From NCBI GenBank assembly GCA_005888635.1, contig VBAW01000023.1, forward strand, positions 54,174 to 118,173: a stretch of 64,000 bases of DNA, read 5' to 3'. Shown piece by piece: positions 8,513 to 15,798 of the stretch. The DNA comes from Candidatus Bathyarchaeota archaeon (lineage in GTDB: Archaea > Thermoproteota > Bathyarchaeia > 40CM-2-53-6). Within the stretch, counting starts at the first letter, position 1. Every line of letters starts with the position of its first letter. The notes beneath the pieces were generated by a model. The model saw only the letters and a program-made list of their open reading frames with translations. It was not told the origin of the DNA and did no database searches. A program made the position numbers and the translations under genes.

Positions 8513-8818
8513 TTAAGCGTGTTCTTGCACTTGCTGCGTTATCGCGCTGTTGTCCCATTCTAGTATTAACTGCTTGAGTATCTTCGCGCGCGGGTTATCG
8601 AGTTTCAGTTTGAACATTCGGACTCTTCCATAGTCGTGTTCTTCTACTATGGCGGCGTCGGACAGGTCTTCGAGGTGGCGTTCGGTGGAGCTGTAGCTCT
8701 GGTCCGTTTGCTTTGCGATCTCTGTAAGATGCAGTTCTCCCACGTGGGATAGGACGGTTAGTATTTTGATTCGTCCTGTGCTGGAGAGGACTCTTGCGAG
8801 CGAGTGTTTCTCGGGCAA
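8513..8818 (-). CDS. ArsR/MarR-like winged-helix transcriptional regulator
   Basis: 101 residues from a TTG start. A classic winged helix-turn-helix: LSSTGRIKILTVLSHV, then LHLTEIAKQTDQSYSSTERH as helix 2-turn-recognition helix, and a wing at EEHDYGRVRMFKLK. No metal-binding cysteines as in sensory ArsR proteins. The start lies 4 bases after the stop of orc1/cdc6, so both are read from one transcript. This makes it a candidate regulator of the replication initiator or of the repeat-containing region upstream of it. Confidence 0.85.
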   Translation of the reverse strand: MPEKHSLARVLSSTGRIKILTVLSHVGELHLTEIAKQTDQSYSSTERHLEDLSDAAIVEEHDYGRVRMFKLKLDNPRAKILKQLILEWDNSAITQQVQEHA

Positions 8819-8822
8819 TCGG

Positions 8823-10052
8823 CTAGGGCCGGCGTACTAGGCTCGATTCTAGCCATCGGCGTATGGCGGATGCAGGTGCTGTGGGTAGTCCTAGGAGTGT
8901 TGTTTTTCCTCTGAAGCCTGCGGTGGAGGGCTGGGTGGAGACTATGCCCGTGGCGCCGAGGTTCTGGACGTACTTCCAGACCTGGGTGTGGGCTCTGTAT
9001 GGTTCCTTGTATTCTTCGCATGCCATCTTGTAGGCTATCTCTGTCTCGCCCATAGACGCGTATGTCTCTTGGGTCCGCTCTAGGGTCCTGGCAAGGCCTA
9101 GGAGTAGTAGCTTCTCGTGTAGGTTCAAGTGTTGGGCGTAGTCTGTTCTCATGACTGGGTAGACGCTCTGGGCTGCGGCCCGGACGTGTTCCGCCGTCAC
9201 TTCTCGCGATGTTTCAGTGTCTGCGTATTTTCCGGCTCGCCAGACGAGTTCGATCGCATATCTCGCGTCGCCTGCCGGTGCTGCCATGTCAGCGATGAAT
9301 TCTACGACTTCTTCGGATATTGTTCCTTCTTTGAAGGCTAGTTCTACTCGTTCTCTGAGGATTGATTCAAGCTGGTTGATCGTGTAACGGTCTAGTCGTA
9401 TCACGTTTCGTTGGAGTGTGCTCTGGGTGCTCCTGTCGAGATCATCTAGGTTCCGTAGTTCTCGTATGATGACGATTAGTGATAGTCTGACCGGTCGGCC
9501 GGGACGTTCCTCCTGTATTCGTGTGAGGTTGTAGAGGCTTGTTGATCCTTCAGCCTTGATCAGCACGTCCGCTTCGTCTAGTGTGAGTATTATGTGTAGG
9601 TTCTTGCTCTCCAGCTGGTCTAGGAGTATGTGTAGTAGTTCTTCGCTGGAGAATCCTCGCTGGGGGAATTGGGGTGTGAAGTTCTGTAGGACTCGTTTGA
9701 GGATCATGAAGAGGCTGCCGCGGAATTCTCGGCAGTTGATGTGAATATACTGGAGATTCAGCTTGAGCGTCTTGGCTGTCCGGGTGATGTCTGTTCCGAA
9801 GCGTTGTGTGAGGACAGTCTTCCCCGTTCCGATGTCGCCGGTTACTAGGATTTTCGGGCTGGTGGTTCCGGGCCGGTCTATGACGGACCGGAATAGTTCG
9901 GCTAGGAATCTCAGCTGTGTCTCTCGGTGGGGGAGCCGGGAGGGTAGCCATTCTAGGCCTAGTGGTTCTTCGTTCTTGAATATGCTGGGTCTGGATAATG
10001 CTTCTCGGACGATCTCGCCGGGAGGCAGTAGAGTATTCTTCTGGGTCAACAT
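8823..10052 (-). CDS. orc1/cdc6: Orc1/Cdc6-family replication initiator
   Basis: 409 residues. AAA+ ATPase that binds origin repeats and loads MCM. Walker A is GDIGTGKT (72-79), Walker B LTLDEADV (156-163), sensor region SLIVIIRELRN, lid around PAGDARYAIELVWRAGKYA, and a C-terminal winged-helix domain from about residue 310. The N-terminal P-H/R-E motif (LPHRETQL) before Walker A is the typical Cdc6 entry. The upstream 616 bp has no gene and carries long repeats, as often seen beside archaeal cdc6 genes. A TATA-like box lies 45 bases before the ATG. Confidence 0.92.
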   Translation of the reverse strand: MLTQKNTLLPPGEIVREALSRPSIFKNEEPLGLEWLPSRLPHRETQLRFLAELFRSVIDRPGTTSPKILVTGDIGTGKTVLTQRFGTDITRTAKTLKLNLQYIHINCREFRGSLFMILKRVLQNFTPQFPQRGFSSEELLHILLDQLESKNLHIILTLDEADVLIKAEGSTSLYNLTRIQEERPGRPVRLSLIVIIRELRNLDDLDRSTQSTLQRNVIRLDRYTINQLESILRERVELAFKEGTISEEVVEFIADMAAPAGDARYAIELVWRAGKYADTETSREVTAEHVRAAAQSVYPVMRTDYAQHLNLHEKLLLLGLARTLERTQETYASMGETEIAYKMACEEYKEPYRAHTQVWKYVQNLGATGIVSTQPSTAGFRGKTTLLGLPTAPASAIRRWLESSLVRRP

Positions 10053-10096
10053 CGATTACTTCCGGTGAGTAAGCTCTCAAACTATACTGTTGAACG

Positions 10097-10104
10097 TATA
10101 AAAT
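10097..10104 (-). promoter_or_regulatory. TATA-like box for orc1/cdc6
   Basis: TATAAAAT on the plus strand (ATTTTATA on the coding strand) lies about 45 bases before the orc1 start. No other A/T-rich box is closer. Confidence 0.5.
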
Positions 10105-10180
10105 GAGCAGAGAGCGATGAAAGTAATCCTCTGCTGGGGAGGAAGAGACTGAAAGAGAAGGCGATCAAGAGGTATAGAGT

Positions 10181-10428
10181 ACCTTTCAGAGTAGAAATGG
10201 TAGCATATTCTAGTCGGAGAAATCGTTCAGATCAAGCCCTGATCGCAAATCAAAGCATACGATTTGAGATCACGAGATTTTCACGCTGACTTCCACGCTT
10301 AATCTGCGATCAGAGAAACAGTCGACGGTCCCATTCTGCGCCCTGAACCAATAGACTCGCCTAGAACAGTTCCAACCGGCGGGACACCTAGCTAGAAAAT
10401 CTCAAAAGCAGTTGCTCCTCACGACACA
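10181..10428 (-). repeat. Long dispersed repeat, copy A (inverted relative to copy B)
   Basis: The reverse complement aligns end to end with 21810-22056. About 93 bases (from GTCGTGAGGAGC to GGGCGCAGAAT) differ at one position; the rest is about 70-75% alike by eye. Inside it, CTGATCGCAAATC (about 10238) and AATCTGCGATCAG (about 10302) form an inverted pair about 50 bases apart. A small hairpin, AGGTA-CTCTA-TACCT read on the minus strand, sits at the outer edge (about 10170-10184). Confidence 0.85.
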
Positions 10429-10493
10429 AAACACGTCTTTGGACAACCAATCACCGTTGGAGACAGGTCGATTGCGGTCTTTTTCTCTTCCCG

Positions 10494-10555
10494 TTATCTT
10501 CTCTTTTTCCACTAACTATTTCTCGACCCCCCCGGGGTATGTCAAAACAAAAAAA
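10494..10555 (-). repeat. 60 bp element with C7-G4 core, copy A2
   Basis: Contains TTATCTTCTCTTTTTCC, TAACTATTTCTCGA, then CCCCCCCGGGG and GTCAAAACAAAAAAA. The reverse complement is nearly identical to 62171-62232, with only a few substitutions and a 1-base length difference near the C/G tract. No reading frame is conserved between them. Confidence 0.85.
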
Positions 10556-10668
10556 CTCGTTCACACTTTACAGCCCTTGCAAGAATGAACTTGCAAGGCT
10601 CGGCTATTCCAGCGAGAGAATCTGCTTGTTTCTGCGAATCGGAACAAAGAGAGCGTGCGAAAGAAGCC

Positions 10669-11127
10669 CTAGCCGAAGTATTTCCGGACCATCTTCATAC
10701 CGATATCGCTGGCCGCCCATTTCTCCCCGTTGAACTTGACCGCTCCCAACCGCTCAAGGTTCGCCAAGTGCTCCCCGAGTTTCTCCGCCGGGAACCCTTT
10801 CTCCTTATGACCAGGATAGATGTCCCCGAGACCTTTCGAGATCTCGCGAGCCGTCCTCGGAGTCTCGCAGATCCGGACAATCTGAATATTAGTCTCCGTC
10901 GTCGTCAGTATCCGGAAGATCTCTTCCTCCGATAGCCGCGGCTTGGTCAAGCTGAAACTCACAGCACCAGCAGTCTGCGAAGGACCAACCTTCGGCCCGT
11001 GCCTCCGATGCCGCATGAACGAGTAGCTCACAGCTCCCCAAGTAGCCAACAATAGGGTCCAGACGAACCCCGCATTCGCAAGAAGACCAACGATCTCGTC
11101 GAACTGGAGAGCAACAGTAGTCATCAT
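10669..11127 (-). CDS. Membrane-anchored winged-helix protein
   Basis: 152 residues. One hydrophobic helix at about 15-38 (AGFVWTLLLATWGAVSY), followed by a basic stretch (MRHRRHGPK) that would face the cytoplasm, a linker, and a winged-helix-like domain from about residue 62 (EEEIFRILTTTETNIQIVRI, then TAREISKGLGDI, LGEHLANLERLGAVKF). The pattern suggests a one-component membrane-bound regulator. Its ATG is 2 bases from the stop of the KaiC-like gene upstream, so they are co-expressed; it is the last gene of the module starting at 12791. Confidence 0.75.
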   Translation of the reverse strand: MMTTVALQFDEIVGLLANAGFVWTLLLATWGAVSYSFMRHRRHGPKVGPSQTAGAVSFSLTKPRLSEEEIFRILTTTETNIQIVRICETPRTAREISKGLGDIYPGHKEKGFPAEKLGEHLANLERLGAVKFNGEKWAASDIGMKMVRKYFG

Positions 11128-11128
11128 T

Positions 11129-11839
11129 CTACCTCACCCTATGTAGTGCCGCCATCTCGATCCCCGCAGAACCCACACGGTACGCGTAGACCTTCATATC
11201 CGTAAACGCTCCAGGCATCTTCAACACACGCATCTTACGAGCATAATCCTCACTACCGAAAGGCTCAGTCGACAAGTCAACTACTCCATCACTGAGATGC
11301 TTCACAGTATTCTCAACATGCTCATTATGCACTCCCTTATTGGCCAACAGAAGATACAATCCCGACGTCTCACGTACATGAGTCTGCAGCGCTTTCAGCG
11401 TCTGCTCAACAGCCGGAAACGGCGCAGAACGAATAACATCACTCAAACTATCCACCACAAGCGTACAAGCGCCCAGAGGCGCAACAACCTGTGGAAACTC
11501 CTTCGCTAAGAGATTCGCGGGACCAATATCCCAGTTAACCATCCCTGACGCTTTCTCCTTCTTCATCCCGAAACTATCAATGAACCACATCTTCCGCGAA
11601 TCGAAAAATCTCTCAAGACCCCAGCCATACAAATTCATCTCTGCAACAATATCCTCCCAGGAACGGCCCGTCGTGAAATAGACCGCAGGCCGACCATCAA
11701 GCAACCCTCGATACATGATCTGCTGAACGCAAGTAGTCATTCCCGTATCTGCCTCGCCCAGGAAGAGGATGATGCTACCCGAGGGAAGTCCGCCCATGGA
11801 CTCATCGAATGCCGATATTCCGCTCGAAAGATTCTGCAA
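11129..11839 (-). CDS. KaiC-like protein with degenerate Walker A
   Basis: 236 residues from a TTG start. KaiC/RecA fold: GISAFDESMGGLPSGSIILFL leads into the P-loop position, which reads GEADTGMTT; the invariant lysine is replaced by methionine (residue 34) and the first glycines are altered. The Walker B position is kept in CTLVVDSLSDVI. ATP hydrolysis is therefore doubtful, and a regulatory subunit paired with the intact KaiC-like protein at 11994-12791 is the likely reading. The start follows the stop of the 69-residue ORF by 3 bases. Confidence 0.82.
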   Translation of the reverse strand: MQNLSSGISAFDESMGGLPSGSIILFLGEADTGMTTCVQQIMYRGLLDGRPAVYFTTGRSWEDIVAEMNLYGWGLERFFDSRKMWFIDSFGMKKEKASGMVNWDIGPANLLAKEFPQVVAPLGACTLVVDSLSDVIRSAPFPAVEQTLKALQTHVRETSGLYLLLANKGVHNEHVENTVKHLSDGVVDLSTEPFGSEDYARKMRVLKMPGAFTDMKVYAYRVGSAGIEMAALHRVR

Positions 11840-11842
11840 TTC

Positions 11843-12052
11843 CTATACCTGTCCTTGTCTCTGCTGTCCCTTGTTTTCCGTTGCGAAACCCTGCTGGTCG
11901 ATGGCGTGGGCTTGCCCTTGAACCCCTTGTTCCACTACCCCGGAACCGTCGGATACTGGAACCGTCCCCGTAACAATCTCTTCGAAGCCCGAGTCAGCGG
12001 CTCCGGCGCTTTCTCCGTTGAGTTTGGAGGCGCCTACCACCGTGACCAGCAC
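11843..12052 (-). other. 69-codon frame overlapping the KaiC-like gene end: shifted tail or small gene
   Basis: Starts at a GTG inside the end of the KaiC-like gene (11994-12791) and stops 3 bases before the next gene. It begins MLVTVVGASKLNGESAG and continues as a Gly/Gln/acidic low-complexity tail. The parent gene in its own frame ends in an arginine-rich run (RRLQTQRRKRRSR) that looks like out-of-frame reading. Either a one-base shift moved the true C-terminal tail into this frame, or a small coupled gene exists. The tight spacing to the next start favours translation through this region. Confidence 0.45.
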
Positions 12053-12791
12053 TTCTTACACCGATCGGTCCCTTGATGTTCACACCCTCGGTTCCGATCG
12101 TGAAGGCGAAGTCGTTGAGACTATGGCTTGTTCCACGCATCTTCCGGACGAAGAGCTTCCGAAGTGGCGAGCTCTGCTTGACGAGCGAGAGCACCATGAC
12201 TCCAGTGGCGAGAAACTCTTCAATCCCATAGCGGCTGATGAGCCCCGAACCCTCTACGATCTCCGTAGTCATCACAGTAGTGCAGCCCACGTCCTTGAGC
12301 AATAGCCCGACTTCGAGGAATATTTCTCGCAGAGTGTTGAGGTCAGTGACCCGGAATCCAAAGCCTGGGAGTGAATCCACAACCAGCCTCGTAGCTCCCA
12401 ACTGTTCTACGAGTATCTTGACCTCGGAGAGCTTGGATCTCAAGTTGTACAGTATCGATTGCAATGACTCTTGTTCAGCCATCTCCGACTCGACACGCTG
12501 GTAGACTGCGTCAACCATTCCGATCTTCTTCTCAGCTTCGAGCTTCTTGAAGTCCCAGCCAAAGCGCAGCATGTTTGCTCGGAACTCCGTCGGAGGCTCT
12601 TCCGTCGAGACGTAGACACCGGGCTCACTGTATCGCGTCGCGCCTTTGTACAGATACTGTCCGCAGCAGATGGTCTTCCCGCATCCGGCGCCCCCAGCGA
12701 GTAGAACTCGTGCGCCTTTGGGAAATCCGCCTTCAAGCACGTGGTCCAATCCGGGGATACCAGTGTGGACCCTTTCAATTGCCTCTTCCAT
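11994..12791 (-). CDS. KaiC-like RecA-superfamily ATPase
   Basis: 265 residues. Signature IPGLDHVLEGGFPKGARVLLAGGAGCGKT with an intact Walker A (residues 33-40), the KaiC glutamate block STEEPPTEFRANMLRFGWD, and a Walker B strand ATRLVVDSLPGFG. The C-terminal KaiC segment VRKMRGTSHSLNDFAFTIG is complete. The last 20 or so residues are arginine-rich and probably out of frame (see 11843-12052). First gene of a minus-strand module with a Walker-A-defective paralogue and a membrane-anchored winged-helix protein. Divergent from the ribosomal cluster. Confidence 0.88.
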   Translation of the reverse strand: MEEAIERVHTGIPGLDHVLEGGFPKGARVLLAGGAGCGKTICCGQYLYKGATRYSEPGVYVSTEEPPTEFRANMLRFGWDFKKLEAEKKIGMVDAVYQRVESEMAEQESLQSILYNLRSKLSEVKILVEQLGATRLVVDSLPGFGFRVTDLNTLREIFLEVGLLLKDVGCTTVMTTEIVEGSGLISRYGIEEFLATGVMVLSLVKQSSPLRKLFVRKMRGTSHSLNDFAFTIGTEGVNIKGPIGVRSAGHGGRRLQTQRRKRRSR

Positions 12792-12963
12792 AATGTCCCG
12801 TTCCTATCGGTCGGAAAATCCACGATAAGCCTAGAGTAACTTGAGGAAGGATGCGACAGTAACATTGAATGATCTGAAATATTCACGACTCTGATTACTC
12901 AACAAATTCTTAGCTAACGATTTCCTTACGCGGCCCAAATTTTTCCTTTTCCGACCAAGGAAC

Positions 12964-12972
12964 CTTTTTAGG
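12964..12972 (+). promoter_or_regulatory. Possible TATA-like box for the ribosomal-protein cluster
   Basis: CTTTTTAGG about 29-37 bases before the GTG of uL22 in the divergent gap. The spacing would give an almost leaderless transcript. A weak match. Confidence 0.35.
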
Positions 12973-13000
12973 GCAAGATACGCCGAAGTCGGTCCCTTCC

Positions 13001-13477
13001 GTGAGCAAAATGCCAGAACGGGGATACTCGGTCACTGGGCTGGACCCAGATCGCACTGTGAGGTGTGCTGGCCGAGAACTTCGAATATCCCCTAAGGCTT
13101 CAGTCGAACTTTGCCGCACGATCCGGGGAATGAAACTCCCGGAAGCGAAGAAGCTACTAGAACGAGTAATCGAAAAAAAGGTCGCGGTCGCATATCGCCA
13201 TTATCACAAAGAGGTTCCGCATCGTCGAAATCTTACCGAACCCTTCTACGCCGGAAGATATCCCCAAAAAGCAGCAGGGAGGCTCCTTCGGCTCTTAGAA
13301 GAGCTCGAGGCAAACGCGGAATACCGGAACCTCGATACGGAGAGGCTGAAGATAATACACGCGGCGGCCCAGAGAGCCAACAAGATTCCGAAACGAAATC
13401 CCCGAGCATTCGGACGCTCAGACCTTCTCCAAGGGACAACCACCCATATCGAACTAGTCGGCTTCGAGGCCGAATGA
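13001..13477 (+). CDS. rpl22: Ribosomal protein uL22
   Basis: 158 residues from GTG 13001 (or 155 from ATG 13010). Archaeal-length uL22: ELRISPKASVELCRTIRGM near the start, then the long beta-hairpin region, and the conserved end NKIPKRNPRAFGRSD with a strand pair TTHIELVG. Part of the large-subunit exit tunnel. First gene of the cluster here; the usual upstream uL3-uL4-uL23-uL2-uS19 group is absent, replaced by a divergent KaiC module. Confidence 0.95.
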   Translation: MSKMPERGYSVTGLDPDRTVRCAGRELRISPKASVELCRTIRGMKLPEAKKLLERVIEKKVAVAYRHYHKEVPHRRNLTEPFYAGRYPQKAAGRLLRLLEELEANAEYRNLDTERLKIIHAAAQRANKIPKRNPRAFGRSDLLQGTTTHIELVGFEAE

Positions 13478-14176
13478 TTGTCAGTAACCAAATATTTCAT
13501 CAAGGATGTCTCTCGACGTCTCGAGATCGACGAGTTACTCCAGAGAGATTTGAAACGAGCGGGTTACAGCCGAGTCGAACTCACAAAAAGCCCGGTCGGA
13601 ACTAGAGTCGTAATCTACGCCGCGAAGCCAGGAATGGTCATAGGTCGAAGAGGCCAGAGCATCAAGGATCTGACAAAACTTCTCGAAACGAAATTTGGCA
13701 TCGAGAATCCTCAGTTATCCGTAGCAACCATCGAAATACCTGAACAAGACCCGAAAGTCGTCGCATCTCAAGTCGCGCAGGCATTACAGAGAGGAGTGCA
13801 TTTCCGAAGAGCGGCCTACTGGGCGATCCAGAGAGTCATGGAATCCCAAGCTCTAGGTGTTGAGATCATAATCCGCGGAAAGCTCACTACCGAAAGGTCA
13901 AGATTCGAAAAGTTCCGAGCTGGATATCTCCCGAGAGTTGGAGATCCAGTCTTGAAAAGTGTGAAAGTCGCAGTAGCGGACGTTCAATTGAAACAGGGAC
14001 TGTTCGGCATCAAAGTCAGAATCCTGCCTCCCACAGTGGATTTCATAGACAAGCCCACGATGAAGACTCCGCCGCCCAGTGTTGCGCCGACACCTACGGT
14101 TCAAGCGGCCGTTGCGGAAGCCGTTGAGGTAGAAACGGAGAAGGAGGAGCCAATTGGCAATACTGCGCAAGCGTGA
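13478..14176 (+). CDS. rps3: Ribosomal protein uS3
   Basis: 232 residues from a TTG that directly follows the uL22 stop. KH domain with VIGRRGQSIKDLTKLLE, then the C-terminal uS3 fold (GVEIIIRGKLTTERSRFEKF, FGIKVRILPPTVDF). The last 40 residues are a Pro/Val/Glu-rich tail common in archaeal uS3. Its end overlaps uL29 by 23 bases. Confidence 0.95.
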   Translation: MSVTKYFIKDVSRRLEIDELLQRDLKRAGYSRVELTKSPVGTRVVIYAAKPGMVIGRRGQSIKDLTKLLETKFGIENPQLSVATIEIPEQDPKVVASQVAQALQRGVHFRRAAYWAIQRVMESQALGVEIIIRGKLTTERSRFEKFRAGYLPRVGDPVLKSVKVAVADVQLKQGLFGIKVRILPPTVDFIDKPTMKTPPPSVAPTPTVQAAVAEAVEVETEKEEPIGNTAQA

Positions 14177-14369
14177 GATGAAACAGATGCTCCCCGAAGA
14201 GCGGAAGAAGAAGATCTCAGAACTCAGAGCCGAACTCACCACAATACGAACATCGGTGAAGTCAGGAGGAACAGTAGAGAATCCTTCAAGAGTTAAAGAA
14301 CTTCGCCGAACAGTAGCGAGACTCCTTACAGCAGAGAACAGTCCAGTCATCACGGAGGAACCTGAATAG
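14154..14369 (+). CDS. rpl29: Ribosomal protein uL29
   Basis: 71 residues from a TTG inside the uS3 end. Two-helix protein: MLPEERKKKISELRAELTTI, then NPSRVKELRRTVARLLT, the family signature. Acidic short tail. Immediately followed by the RNase P subunit; the SUI1/aIF1-like gene often found here in euryarchaeal clusters is absent. Confidence 0.93.
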   Translation: MAILRKREMKQMLPEERKKKISELRAELTTIRTSVKSGGTVENPSRVKELRRTVARLLTAENSPVITEEPE

Positions 14370-14651
14370 ATGCCGATAACGCCACAAAACATCCTTGCGC
14401 ACGAATGGATAGGACTCCACGTTAAAGTACAGGCTTGTCCAGACCGTCGACTGAAAGGCCTCCTTGGAATAGTGAGAGACGAAACAAGAAACACTCTACT
14501 AATCGAGGCCCGGAACCGACTAGTGAGGGTGCCAAAAGATAATGCTCTATTTGTCGCGACTCTCCCGACTGGAGAAATAATTCCAGTTCAGGGCCCGGCT
14601 CTCAAATACCGACCTGAAGACAGAGTAAAGAAGGGGCTCGCAAAATGGTAG
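14370..14651 (+). CDS. rnp1: Ribonuclease P protein component 1 (p29/Rpp29)
   Basis: 93 residues. Sm-like barrel: EWIGLHVKVQACPDRRLKGL, GIVRDETRNTLLIEA, VPKDNALFVATLPTGE. Helps RNase P process tRNA 5' ends. Its place between uL29 and uS17 is the standard archaeal arrangement. Overlaps the uS17 start by 7 bases. Confidence 0.93.
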   Translation: MPITPQNILAHEWIGLHVKVQACPDRRLKGLLGIVRDETRNTLLIEARNRLVRVPKDNALFVATLPTGEIIPVQGPALKYRPEDRVKKGLAKW

Positions 14652-14980
14652 TACGCAACATCGGACTAGACGTCAAACCGCCAAAAGCCGGGTGCAACGA
14701 TCCTGTCTGCCCATTCCACGGAAGCCTGTCCGTGAGAGGAAGAGTCTTTGAAGGAACGGTGTCAACGTCAAAGTCCCCGAAAACCGTATCAGTTGAGCGC
14801 GCTTACTTGCACTATTATCCAAAATACAGCAGATACGAAAGGCGGAGAAGCAAGACGCTGGCCCACAACCCGCCCTGCATCGCCGCAACAACAGGCGACC
14901 GAGTAACAATAGCAGAATGCCGACCGCTCAGCAAAGAAGTCTCGTTCGTTGTGATAGATAGAAAAGGAGTAGCAGAATAG
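14645..14980 (+). CDS. rps17: Ribosomal protein uS17
   Basis: 111 residues with the archaeal N-terminal extension ([16 protein letters not shown]) and the OB-fold core ([50 protein letters not shown]). Binds 16S rRNA early in assembly. Confidence 0.95.
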   Translation: MVVRNIGLDVKPPKAGCNDPVCPFHGSLSVRGRVFEGTVSTSKSPKTVSVERAYLHYYPKYSRYERRRSKTLAHNPPCIAATTGDRVTIAECRPLSKEVSFVVIDRKGVAE

Positions 14981-14982
14981 AC

Positions 14983-15420
14983 GTGCCCGCGCCCAAGACA
15001 AGAGCGGTAAGCGCCCGTGGAATGGTGGAATACAGACCGAGAATCGCTCGGGGCCTTCCAGTTGGCACCCGGCTCACATGCGCTGATAACACTGGAGCGA
15101 AAGAATTGAAACTCATAAACGTCCGAGGATACCACGGGCGCCTCCGACGAGTCCCCGCCGCCTGCGTCGGAGATATGATAATGGTGTCGGTGTCTAAAGG
15201 CAAACCCGACCTGAGGAAACAAGTTTTTCCTGCAGTCGTTGTGAGACAGGTGCGAGCGCTGCGTAGACCGGATGGGACGAGACTCTCCTTCGAAGATAAT
15301 GCCGGAGTCCTAATGACCCCGGAGGGCGAGATGAAAGGAACAGAGATCAGGGGACCCGTCGCTCGGGAGGCAGCCGAGAGATGGCCTCGAGTAGCGAACC
15401 TAGCTTCAACGGTGATATAG
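14983..15420 (+). CDS. rpl14: Ribosomal protein uL14
   Basis: 145 residues from GTG. Core motif [20 protein letters not shown], then [18 protein letters not shown] and the end [20 protein letters not shown], typical of archaeal uL14. The stop is TAG at 15418-15420; the reading frame of uL24 continues in the same frame after it. Confidence 0.95.
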   Translation: MPAPKTRAVSARGMVEYRPRIARGLPVGTRLTCADNTGAKELKLINVRGYHGRLRRVPAACVGDMIMVSVSKGKPDLRKQVFPAVVVRQVRALRRPDGTRLSFEDNAGVLMTPEGEMKGTEIRGPVAREAAERWPRVANLASTVI

Positions 15421-15423
15421 ACC

Positions 15424-15795
15424 ACGGCCAGCTCGAAACCCTCCAAACAGAGAAAACGCTTCTTTCAAGCCCCCAAGCACAAGCGGCGAAAGATGCTATC
15501 CGCTCGATTATCCGACGACTTGACAGCAAGGCACAAGGTCAGACGCATTCCACTCAGAACTGGAGACACTGTGCGCATCATGAGGGGCGAATTCGCGGAT
15601 TTGGTGGGAAAGGTGGAGAAGGTGGAATATTCAACAGGAAGAATCTTCGTGGAGGGCATGACCAGGGAGAAGGCGGCCGGAATCTCATCAAAACTTCCCA
15701 TTCACTCTAGTAAGGTACTCATCACCAACCTTAACCTGTCTGACAAGTGGCGGAGCGGACTCCTCTCCGAGAAATCAAAGATGGTGGAATCTTAG
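15424..15795 (+). CDS. rpl24: Ribosomal protein uL24, apparent non-canonical ACG start
   Basis: The conserved archaeal N-terminus (SKPSKQRKRFFQAPKHKRRK then MLSARLS) is read in frame from about 15424, yet no ATG, GTG or TTG exists between the uL14 stop and the internal ATG at 15493. An ACG at 15424 is preceded by GGTGAT with 7 bases spacing, a good ribosome site, giving 123 residues, the normal length. Starting at 15493 would remove the conserved first 23 residues. The KOW domain (TGDTVRIMRGEFADLVGKVEKV) is intact. Either a true ACG start or a T-to-C base error. Confidence 0.85.
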   Translation, partial: TASSKPSKQRKRFFQAPKHKRRKMLSARLSDDLTARHKVRRIPLRTGDTVRIMRGEFADLVGKVEKVEYSTGRIFVEGMTREKAAGISSKLPIHSSKVLITNLNLSDKWRSGLLSEKSKMVES

Positions 15796-15798
15796 ACA

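Larger units (their letters stand above)
10053..10668. other. Gene-free repeat block between orc1/cdc6 and KaiC module
   Basis: 616 bp without a credible gene. It holds the orc1 promoter, a repeat of about 248 bp (10181-10428) whose inverted partner is at 21810-22056, and a 60 bp element (10494-10555) with an inverted partner at 62171-62232. Location next to a replication initiator makes it the best origin candidate in the window. This is inference. Confidence 0.6.

Noticed and set aside
8235..8558. 107-codon minus-strand frame over the AN1 region
   Set aside because: Overlaps the AN1 zinc-finger gene, which has a clear ligand pattern in another frame; this frame has no recognisable pattern.
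9550..10080. 176-codon minus-strand frame inside orc1
   Set aside because: Arg/Pro/Thr-rich text typical of an out-of-frame reading of the orc1 gene on the same strand.
10494..10555. Classic Sulfolobus/Pyrococcus-type ORB box
   Set aside because: A G-run and a TGGAAA occur, but the order and spacing differ from known ORB sequences, so it is reported only as a repeat of unknown role.
13111..13605. 164-codon plus frame over uL22/uS3
   Set aside because: Out-of-frame Arg/Ser-rich shadow of two clear ribosomal genes.
15381..15710. 109-codon plus frame across the uL14/uL24 junction
   Set aside because: Considered as an alternative uL24 start, but its sequence has no uL24 similarity; the true frame is that of 15424-15795.
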